A stretch of 6,809 bases of DNA from an uncultured Clostridia bacterium (GCA_944381225.1 CALWKJ010000054.1:1-6809); one strand, 5' to 3'; positions 1-5,022 are shown, numbered from the stretch's first letter. Notes: a model not told the origin generated them from the sequence alone. Numbers and translations are program-made.

Positions 1-191
1 TCAACTTGTGTTTCTCCTTGTTCAGGATGACCACCTGGAACAGTCCACGTTTTGCCACCTTTCACAATAAGTAATTGATTTTTATCATTAAAAATATATC
101 CACTGACTTGTGTATATGTTTCCCCTTTTAACTCAAAATTATCAATCCAACACAATTTACAATTTTCAGATAAAATTTCATAATTTTTCAT
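1..191 (-). CDS. Nudix hydrolase, N-terminal part (gene runs off the left edge)
   Basis: The minus-strand reading frame opens with MKNYEILSENCKLCWI and stays open for 63 codons to the window edge. It contains TVPGGHPEQGET, the start of a Nudix box, the Mg-binding motif that cleaves nucleoside diphosphates linked to a second group. Substrate cannot be read from this part. The second copy at 2378-2842 supplies the rest of the family pattern and implies about 154 residues in full. An earlier ATG at 193-195 is out of frame and stops after five codons; AGGAG at 198-202 is better spaced for the ATG at 189-191. Codon 21 is TTA (Leu) here, whereas the second copy has TAA. The gene follows the XRE gene by 80 bp on the same strand and may share its transcript. 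Family call is firm; activity is inferred. Confidence 0.85.
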   Translation of the reverse strand, partial: MKNYEILSENCKLCWIDNFELKGETYTQVSGYIFNDKNQLLIVKGGKTWTVPGGHPEQGETQV

Positions 192-196
192 ACATT

Positions 197-202
197 TCTC
201 CT
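197..202 (-). promoter_or_regulatory. Ribosome binding site deciding the Nudix start
   Basis: On the minus strand this reads AGGAGA. It sits about six bases before the ATG at 189-191 and only one or two before the out-of-frame ATG at 193-195, so the former is the start. The same arrangement is preserved in front of the second Nudix copy (2848-2853). Confidence 0.7.
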
Positions 203-271
203 AAGTTATATTTGTAAAGATGTTATTAAAATTTACAGTAGTATTGGCTTAATGTTGCATTTGATTTTTAA

Positions 272-565
272 CTATAGCTCCTTTAAAGATGAAATTTTAG
301 CATTCTTAAACAATGCGTCAAAATCATTTAAACAATCAATGGCATTTGCTAGTTTAATTAAAGAAGTTAAAGATATTTCGCCTGTTTCTTCAAATCTTCT
401 AATGCTTGCATAAGAAACACCAGACCTAACAGACAAATCTTTTTGTGAAAGTTTTAATTCTTTTCTTCTCTTTTTAAATCTTTCAACTAAATCATTTGTC
501 GTTTTGCTTTCTGTTGGAACGGAAACAAAATCATTTATATCATACATTTCTTTCATAATGCTCAT
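272..565 (-). CDS. XRE/HipB-like helix-turn-helix DNA-binding protein
   Basis: This is a 97-residue cytoplasmic regulator. Residues 27-80 form a Cro/C1-type helix-turn-helix: helix one around LVERFKKRRKELKLS, the turn and recognition helices in QKDLSVRSGVSYASIRRFEE, then a hydrophobic helix LTSLIKLANAID. The RRFEETGEISLTSLIKLA pattern resembles antitoxin partners of HipA-like and other type II toxins, but no HipA-like gene is here; the upstream neighbour is a PIN-like gene. About 25 unstructured N-terminal residues precede the domain. The promoter -10 box touches the annotated ATG, so transcription should start inside the frame; Met4 (554-556) or Met7 (545-547) is the likelier start, and none of the three has a clear Shine-Dalgarno sequence. 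The stop is TAG. Autoregulation and an antitoxin role are inferred from the paired upstream sites and the neighbour. Confidence 0.88.
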   Translation of the reverse strand: MSIMKEMYDINDFVSVPTESKTTNDLVERFKKRRKELKLSQKDLSVRSGVSYASIRRFEETGEISLTSLIKLANAIDCLNDFDALFKNAKISSLKEL

Positions 566-618
566 ATTTTAACAATTTTATTCGATATTGTCAACTAATT
601 GCTCATATATTATCAATT
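559..618. promoter_or_regulatory. Pair of operator-like sites around the XRE promoter
   Basis: Two 19-bp direct copies, TGCTCATATTTTAACAATT (559-577) and TGCTCATATATTATCAATT (600-618), match at 17 of 19 positions and start 41 bp apart, close to four helical turns. One covers the -10 box and start codon; the other lies just upstream of -35. The upstream one, extended to 597-618, is an imperfect 22-bp palindrome (about 18 of 22 positions). This layout fits repression by the adjacent XRE protein. The upstream site is kept perfectly at 3001-3019 in front of the dead copy. Binding by this protein is inferred. Confidence 0.5.
566..594 (-). promoter_or_regulatory. Sigma-A-type promoter of the XRE gene
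   Basis: On the minus strand TTGACA (589-594) is followed by a 17-bp spacer and TAAAAT (566-571), a near-consensus promoter. It lies between the end of the PIN-like gene (630) and the XRE gene, so the XRE gene (and probably Nudix) can be transcribed separately from the PIN-like gene. The -10 box is directly adjacent to the first in-frame ATG. The equivalent site in the decayed copy has drifted to TTAACA and GAAAAT. Confidence 0.7.
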
Positions 619-629
619 ACAATTAACAA

Positions 630-1739
630 TTAATTATTCTTTTTATAAAAAGTTTTAATTAAATTGATACTTTGTTCGAATTTTTTACACGAACTTATAT
701 TTTTTAGAATTGTTTGCATATCATTATCAAATGTTATTAAATTATCGTAATCGTCATTATAATATAGTGCACGAATTATTTCATAGTCTAAAAAGTTATT
801 AGGTTTAATTTTGGCAGTTTTTATATATAAGGATTTTATAGTTCTCTCTAGCCAATATTCTTCAAAGTCATTTTTCATATTTGAATCTACAAAATAAATA
901 GAGTCTTTTATCTTTGACAATAAATATTCTTCAATATCTTCAATTTTACAACCATTAAAAATTTCATTGCCATTTTTAACTTCGTCCAAAATAAGTTTGC
1001 AAACACTTAAATAACTACTATCATATTCAATCTCATCATTTAGCTTGTCTTTTATTAGCTTCTTAGCTATATTTCTAAAATATTTAATTAACTTGTAATA
1101 TGCGTATTTATCTTTATTCTCAAATAATTGTTTTGCTTTTTTAAGTAACTCATAATAATAAGTCATTAAATTGGCAGTAGTAATAAGTAACATATTACGA
1201 ATAACACTTGCTGTATATTTATTTTCATTTAATAAGTTTGTTAAATTTATTTTTATAATTTTAAAAATGTGTTTATCAATTTCTTTTTGAATGATTTCAA
1301 AATGCTTTCTAAAATATTGTTTTTCTTTTGACATACCTCGTTCATAATTATCAATGAAGATGGTGGCAGTAGTGTAAGCATAACAAATTATAAAAAATGA
1401 GATATTTTTATATGTTTGCGATATAACTTCTTCACCATAGATATGTAATAGTTGATTATAAAACTCTTCACTATTCAAGTGCTTTTGTTTAAGTAATTCA
1501 TATTGCTTATTAATATTATCTGTTGCTTCTTTAACTATTTTATTTGAGTAAATATATTTTAAAACTTTCAATTTGTCTTGAAGATTAAATTCTTTTGAGT
1601 TTAATATCTCAAAAATTGTATAAATTGAGCAACAACATTTATTTTCTTTTATAAAATTTTGCAATTTATTTTTATCTAATTTTTCATCGTTTTCTATACC
1701 AGCTATTCTATACATCGTATTTGTATCTAAAATAATCAT
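630..1739 (-). CDS. Large PIN-fold nuclease-like protein (possible toxin)
   Basis: This 369-residue protein begins MIILDTNTMYRI, the typical first strand of a PIN domain. The four expected acidic positions can be placed: Asp5 (ILDTN), Glu44 (YTIFEIL), Asp318 (NNFLDYEIIRAL) and Asp338 with Asp340 (LITFDND). PIN domains are Mg-dependent ribonucleases, many of them VapC-like toxins, but those are about 130 residues; here roughly 250 mostly helical, lysine-rich residues separate Glu44 from Asp318. Residues 113-129 (ISFFIICYAYTTATIFI) are strongly hydrophobic and could be a buried helix or membrane segment. The start is supported by GGAG seven bases upstream and an extended -10 box. The gene ends 64 bp before the XRE frame, with no visible terminator between them, so read-through is likely. 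Nuclease activity and pairing with the XRE protein are inferences; a tRNA- or phage-responsive effector is equally possible. Confidence 0.8.
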   Translation of the reverse strand: MIILDTNTMYRIAGIENDEKLDKNKLQNFIKENKCCCSIYTIFEILNSKEFNLQDKLKVLKYIYSNKIVKEATDNINKQYELLKQKHLNSEEFYNQLLHIYGEEVISQTYKNISFFIICYAYTTATIFIDNYERGMSKEKQYFRKHFEIIQKEIDKHIFKIIKINLTNLLNENKYTASVIRNMLLITTANLMTYYYELLKKAKQLFENKDKYAYYKLIKYFRNIAKKLIKDKLNDEIEYDSSYLSVCKLILDEVKNGNEIFNGCKIEDIEEYLLSKIKDSIYFVDSNMKNDFEEYWLERTIKSLYIKTAKIKPNNFLDYEIIRALYYNDDYDNLITFDNDMQTILKNISSCKKFEQSINLIKTFYKKNN

Positions 1740-1746
1740 TATTTAT

Positions 1747-1767
1747 CTCCATATTATTATTATAACA
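1747..1767 (-). promoter_or_regulatory. Extended -10 promoter and ribosome binding site of the PIN-like gene
   Basis: On the minus strand TGTTATAAT (1759-1767) is an extended -10 box with no good -35 hexamer, followed by GGAGA (1746-1750), seven bases before the ATG. The implied leader is only about a dozen bases. The gene starting at 3871 uses the same extended box. Confidence 0.55.
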
Positions 1768-1790
1768 TACATTTAAACTTTTGGTATTGC

Positions 1791-1980
1791 TGCTACAAAT
1801 TTTTGCAAGAAAAATGCAAAATTTTTGCAAATGGGGTGTTTTGTGTTGTATTTTATCTCGTTTGTATTGTATAATATCGTTTGATAAGGTCAAGTGGTTA
1901 AAATGCCGATAAATAAAGGGGTTAAGGGTTTTTGGATATGGTATTTTATGATAAAATATGATATGAAAAGTTGAACTCGC
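1791..1980 (+). repeat. 190-bp noncoding repeat, copy A (attachment-site-like)
   Basis: This stretch is roughly 85% identical by eye to 6228-6417. Single-base gaps shift every reading frame between the copies, so it is conserved as DNA or RNA and not as protein. It carries TGCAA at 1804, 1815 and 1826 (11-bp steps), and ATGGTA/ATGATA/ATGATA at 1938, 1948 and 1958 (10-bp steps), the latter making the perfect dyad TATTTTATGATAAAATA (1942-1958). Short repeats phased with the DNA helix beside a tRNA 3' fragment resemble arm-type binding sites of a tyrosine recombinase. That assignment is inference; no integrase is adjacent. Confidence 0.65.
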
Positions 1981-1998
1981 GACATTTTTAGGTCGCCC

Positions 1999-2042
1999 CT
2001 TCGGAACCATCAGTTCGGGTTCAAATCCTGACGGGAGCACCA
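1999..2042 (+). pseudogene. 3' half of a tRNA-Arg, from the anticodon loop to CCA
   Basis: The segment starts with CTTCGGA, identical to the anticodon loop of the intact tRNA-Arg at 6563-6637, and aligns to its last 44 bases without a gap (32 of 44 identical by count). The T-arm folds (TCGGG, loop TTCAAAT, CCTGA), and CGGGAGC plus ACCA form the 3' acceptor side and tail. No matching 5' acceptor GCTCCCG, D-arm or anticodon 5' strand precedes it. Phages and integrative elements commonly restore a tRNA 3' end when they insert, so an attachment-site relic is the simplest reading. A truncated former tRNA locus is the alternative. Confidence 0.7.
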
Positions 2043-2122
2043 TAAAACCATTTATTTTACGCAAGCTTTGCTTAAAAATAAAGGGATTCAGCAGTTGCCG
2101 AGCCGTTTACAGCGAACACTAT

Positions 2123-2152
2123 GCAAGTCAAGAAATGACTTGCTTATTTTTT
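2123..2152 (+). terminator. Intrinsic terminator after the tRNA fragment
   Basis: GCAAGTCA (2123-2130) pairs perfectly with TGACTTGC (2136-2143) around the loop AGAAA, followed by TTATTTTTT. It occupies the same relative place as the terminator after the intact tRNA-Arg, though the stem sequences are unrelated. Confidence 0.75.
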
Positions 2153-2164
2153 GTCTTCGCAAGG

Positions 2165-2208
2165 TTTTTTTAGTTTACGCAAGGTTCTGTAACGCAGGTT
2201 CTTATTTA
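2165..2208 (+). repeat. 44-bp repeat downstream of the tRNA fragment
   Basis: It differs from 6687-6730 at one position out of 44 (T at 2190 where the other copy has C). Inside it, ACGCAAGGTTCTG and ACGCAGGTTCTTA form an imperfect tandem duplication. No coding or folding role is evident; it is part of a duplicated tRNA 3' flank. Confidence 0.75.
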
Positions 2209-2209
2209 T

Positions 2210-2258
2210 GGCAAAAAAATAACCCCTAAAAAAAGATAAAAATCTTAATTTAGGGGTT
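2210..2258 (-). terminator. Terminator of the Nudix pseudogene transcript
   Basis: AACCCCTAAA (2221-2230) pairs perfectly with TTTAGGGGTT (2249-2258), with an inner AAGAT/ATCTT stem and an AAAA loop. Read on the minus strand the stem is followed by ATTTTTTT, a good T-tract, so it stops transcription arriving from the Nudix copy at 2378-2842. The counterpart at 6743-6780 keeps the fold with compensating base changes. Confidence 0.7.
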
Positions 2259-2377
2259 CGAATTTTCCATTTTTTTATACTAATGTTTTATTACATTGTT
2301 GTAGAGTTTTTAAGTTTGGATAGTCGCGGTGGATAAACTTTTTCTGCACCAGTTTGATAACATTTCATAAGGTGATA

Positions 2378-2842
2378 TTATTTAATTTCCCAAACTTTTT
2401 TTGATGCTTCTATTTGTTGGCTAAATGTAATACCTTTACACCATTTAATATAATTTGCTAAATCGTTTAAATCCACAAACAATCTTTCTTCTGTTTCTCA
2501 TTCGCCTTTAAAAGGTAAAATATCTTTTACTTTTGCAGTATACCTAAGCTGATAATAAGTTTCACCATTTTCAACAACTTCAACTGCACCTAAATATTTA
2601 ATGTCTTTTATTGTTACACTTGCCTCTTCCATAATCTCTCTCTCAAGTTTTTCAACTTGTGTTTCTCCTTGTTCAGGATGACCACCTGGAACAGTCCACG
2701 TTTTGCCACCTTTCACAATAAGTAATTGGTTTTTATCATTAAAAATATATCCACTGACTTGTGTATGTTTTTCCCCTTTTTACTCAAAATTATCAATCCA
2801 ACACAATTTACAATTTTCAGATAAAATTTCATAATTTTTCAT
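2378..2842 (-). pseudogene. Nudix hydrolase, second copy, broken by two nonsense codons
   Basis: The frame runs 155 codons from ATG (2840-2842) to TAA (2378-2380) without a frameshift, giving a normal-sized 154-residue Nudix protein if two stops are ignored: TAA at codon 21 (2780-2782), where the first copy has TTA, and TGA at codon 115 (2498-2500). The Nudix box spans about residues 54-76: GHPEQGE followed by REIMEEASV, with the catalytic REUxEE glutamates present and Ser where the family often has Gly. The C-terminal part (ETEERLFVDLNDLANYIKW) also looks family-like. The first 204 bp, counting upstream of the start, match 1-204 at 200 positions. A shorter product from an internal GTG (2714-2716) up to the TGA is conceivable but would lack the first strands. 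The TGA sits where Trp is plausible (PFKGE-x-ETEERLFV), so a TGG to TGA change is likely. Confidence 0.8.
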
Positions 2843-2910
2843 ACATTTCTCCTACTCATATTTATAAAGTTTCTATATAAATATAATCTAAAACTTATAT
2901 AACCTTCGCC

Positions 2911-3019
2911 ATTTCTCTTTCTGTTAGGAAAAAAATTATATCATACACATTTTTCATAATAATCATATTTTCACAAGTTTATTCTGTTTTGTTAAAAAAT
3001 TGCTCATATATTATCAATT
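2911..3019 (-). pseudogene. Remnant of a second XRE gene with its promoter and operator
   Basis: The bases at 2915-3019 align with the beginning and upstream region of the XRE gene at 272-565. The peptide from ATG 2964-2966 starts MIIMKNVYDI, against MSIMKEMYDI in the intact gene, and soon loses frame. The whole helix-turn-helix region is deleted; only about 120 bp separate this stub from the Nudix start, compared with about 370 bp in the first copy. The promoter has drifted (TTAACA, GAAAAT), but the upstream 19-bp operator-like site at 3001-3019 is identical to 600-618. Weak AT-rich similarity continues to about 3050 and may be the last codons of a lost PIN-like gene. Confidence 0.65.
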
Positions 3020-3139
3020 TTGTTATCATTTAATAAGATTTTTATAAAATTAAAATATAACAATGCGTAAAAAATAAACAAAAAATTCTAAATAAAAACT
3101 TTTTAAACAAAGCCTTTATATGTCTTGTTATGTTTTTTA

Positions 3140-3871
3140 TTAAAGTATTATATTAATATTTGAATAATAAAACAAAATATTATAAAAATCATCTGGTATA
3201 TTACATAAAAACATTTCAAATTTTTCAAAAGTTGACAAATTATTAAAATACGGATAAATATATTGAGGCATATATTTCTTAACTAAAAATTTATATTTTC
3301 CTTCACTGCATTCATACCTCGGTGTTTGATAGATCATTGAATTTCTTGCCTTTGCAACATAATTGTTTAAATCATTTAAAATTGCAATTTCTTTTGGATT
3401 AAATTCGCTGTTATTTTGTAATTGTAAATACTTTTCTTTTACAAATAGAAAGAGTTCATCACTTTTAACAATACTTTTATAATAACTTTCCATATCGAAT
3501 TTTATACTATCGTCAATATAAACATATCCCTCATGTGTACAAATGGAAAAAATTAATTTTTTGTTTTTATACAATGTTAGGTTTTCAAAATTATTTTCTT
3601 CTGATATAGGAATAAAATCTTCTAATGTTGCAATGTTTAAAAAATAATCTTTTATTTTGTTGGTTATATCAAAATAATAAACACGACCTTCCATATTCCA
3701 AAAATCAACAGTTCTAATTATTCTTTTAGAATCAAAATTAAATAGTGGCAATTCCATTTTGTTACCATAATTGCCTATTAAGAAAGAAATTTCGTCACAT
3801 ATATTAAACAAAAAATCAATAATTTTTCTTTTAACAAATTTTGTTTGTCCTAATAATTTACTATTATACAT
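3140..3871 (-). CDS. Hypothetical protein, 243 residues
   Basis: I do not recognise the family. From Met at 3869-3871 the protein is 243 residues, soluble, without signal peptide or membrane segment, rich in Lys, Asn, Phe and Tyr. A helical N-terminus (KFVKRKIIDFLFNICDEISF) leads into a strand-rich middle (RVYYFDI, LTLYKNKKLIFSICTHEGYVYIDD) and a helical, aromatic C-terminus (PYFNNLSTFEKFEMFLCNI). An in-frame ATG twelve bases upstream (3881-3883) contains the GGAG that serves as ribosome binding site for the chosen start and lies at the predicted transcription start, so the shorter form is preferred. The gene stands alone: a decayed block lies downstream and about 390 noncoding bp upstream. 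No clear terminator follows it. Codon and base use match the other orphan genes here. An immunity- or defence-type role would be a guess. Confidence 0.72.
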   Translation of the reverse strand: MYNSKLLGQTKFVKRKIIDFLFNICDEISFLIGNYGNKMELPLFNFDSKRIIRTVDFWNMEGRVYYFDITNKIKDYFLNIATLEDFIPISEENNFENLTLYKNKKLIFSICTHEGYVYIDDSIKFDMESYYKSIVKSDELFLFVKEKYLQLQNNSEFNPKEIAILNDLNNYVAKARNSMIYQTPRYECSEGKYKFLVKKYMPQYIYPYFNNLSTFEKFEMFLCNIPDDFYNILFYYSNINIIL

Positions 3872-3874
3872 ACT

Positions 3875-3897
3875 TTTCTCCATTAATGATTATAACA
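3875..3897 (-). promoter_or_regulatory. Extended -10 promoter and ribosome binding site of the 243-residue protein
   Basis: On the minus strand TGTTATAAT (3889-3897) is an extended -10 box without a convincing -35. GGAG (3878-3881) follows, six bases before the ATG at 3869-3871. Transcription should begin near 3882, which argues against the upstream ATG at 3881-3883. Confidence 0.55.
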
Positions 3898-4194
3898 TAT
3901 TACAGCTTTTGTTTTTTATATTTTTAACATTAACAAAATAATGTTGGCAAAATTTGTTCGTTACGAAATGACTATATCTTTTTATTGTTAAATTTCTTTG
4001 ATTAAAAGTCATTTAGTTTAAATTAAGTAATTGTACAAAATATAAACCATATATATGTATTACTATTCCTTGTTAATTTCTATTACTTATATAAGTTAAA
4101 TTAGCTAAAATTTTTTTGCAAAAAATAAACTAATTACATTTATTTTTAATTCTAGTGTATGTTATATTTTTTTGACTATTTAAGTTTAGCAACA
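3898..4194. other. AT-rich intergenic stretch without a gene
   Basis: About 300 bp separate the promoter of the unknown gene from the terminator of the lipoprotein gene. No reading frame with a ribosome binding site, RNA fold or mobile-element end was found. The one structural item is an inverted repeat AAATGACT (from 3965) / AGTCATTT (from 4007) with a loop of about 33 bases and no T-tract; its role is unclear. Confidence 0.5.
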
Positions 4195-4229
4195 ACAAAA
4201 AAGGCAAACAACTTTTTTGTTATTTGCCT
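4195..4229 (-). terminator. Intrinsic terminator of the lipoprotein gene
   Basis: On the minus strand AGGCAAATAAC pairs with GTTGTTTGCCT (11 pairs including one G-T) around an AAAAAA loop, then TTTTTTGTTGTTG. It lies about 50 bp after the stop codon at 4276-4278. This is the strongest terminator in the window. Confidence 0.88.
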
Positions 4230-4275
4230 ACTTTTGAATATATTTTATTAAACAACCATCTATTATCGAATTATA

Positions 4276-5022
4276 TTACTCTTGATTATTTTGAATAACC
4301 TTATAGTTTGTTGTAGATCCCTCAACCAATACAGAAACATAACCGTCTGCAACAAAATCTACTTTTGGATTTTCTGCTAAATTGTCTGATGGATTAAAAT
4401 CAACAAAAGTTCCACCGTAAACATTTATTACAGCTGTACCGTTTTTACCATTTGCATCTAATAGATTTAATAGATATCGACTGTCATCATATTGCGATTT
4501 TTGATCTAATGAAAATTTACCACCATAAATATCAGCAACACCTTTGTTTACATAAACAGTGTGCATGTTACCAACAAATTCACCATCTTTAATATTTAAT
4601 TTGCCGTTATCCCATACACTAACGCAATAAACATCATCTTTTAGTGCAACCATCTTTCCATTGCCCTCTATTGTTAAATCACCGTTTTCAAAAACCGAAA
4701 TCATTGATGTTGCGCCTGAAGAATTGGTACTACTCCAAGTCCAAATTGCTTCTGAATTATAAATTTTGTTGCCATTTAAATCCAACGTTAATTTTCTATT
4801 GATATTTAATTGATTTTCAATATCAATGTCATTTTTTAATTTAATTGTTTCTTTATCTCCATTAATAGCTTCGACCAACTCATTATACGATGAGACTTCG
4901 ACGATATTACTTGGTGTTGGCTCACCTCCGCATGCCGTAAGAAAGAAAGTAAAAGAAATAAGCATTATAAATGCAATTCCTATAGCTAAAAGACTTTTTG
5001 TTTTTGTTAAATTTTTTTCCAT
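4276..5022 (-). CDS. Secreted lipoprotein with a beta-solenoid-like domain
   Basis: This 248-residue protein has a lipoprotein signal: basic start, hydrophobic core (LLAIGIAFIMLISFTFFL) and lipobox LTAC with the lipidated Cys at 31, followed by a short Gly/Pro/Ser linker. It should be anchored to the outer face of the cytoplasmic membrane. Residues 45-215 form repeating short strands and turns (IKLKNDIDIENQLNI, LTLDLNGNKIYN, LTIEGNG, LNIKDGEFVGNMHTVYVNKG, ADIYGGKF, INVYGGTF), as in right-handed parallel beta-helix proteins of the pectate-lyase-like superfamily. No lyase catalytic residues can be assigned, and it is short for an enzyme of that group, so surface binding or adhesion is more likely. 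GGGAGGG (5026-5032) precedes the ATG, a TTGACA/TATATT promoter lies upstream and a strong terminator downstream, so it is a single-gene unit. Confidence 0.87.
   Translation of the reverse strand: MEKNLTKTKSLLAIGIAFIMLISFTFFLTACGGEPTPSNIVEVSSYNELVEAINGDKETIKLKNDIDIENQLNINRKLTLDLNGNKIYNSEAIWTWSSTNSSGATSMISVFENGDLTIEGNGKMVALKDDVYCVSVWDNGKLNIKDGEFVGNMHTVYVNKGVADIYGGKFSLDQKSQYDDSRYLLNLLDANGKNGTAVINVYGGTFVDFNPSDNLAENPKVDFVADGYVSVLVEGSTTNYKVIQNNQE

Noticed and set aside
1938..1963. Phased ATGATA repeats as a CRISPR or plasmid iteron array
   Set aside because: Only three 6-bp units in 26 bp with no spacers, and no replication or Cas gene nearby.
1708..2064. Minus-strand 118-codon reading frame starting MRKINGFMVLPSGFEPEL
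   Set aside because: It is the antisense of the tRNA 3' fragment and the 190-bp repeat; the LPSGFEPE stretch is the usual artefact of translating a tRNA T-arm backwards. One-base gaps against copy B break the frame, and it overlaps the PIN-like gene start.
2291..2368. Small minus-strand frame MKCYQTGAEKVYPPRLSKLK, 25 residues, just after the Nudix pseudogene
   Set aside because: No ribosome binding site and no second copy in the window to show conservation; it may be a chance frame or the tail of a lost gene.
2281..2377. Possible remnant sequence between the hairpin terminator and the Nudix pseudogene
   Set aside because: No match to other parts of the window and no fold or motif could be supported.
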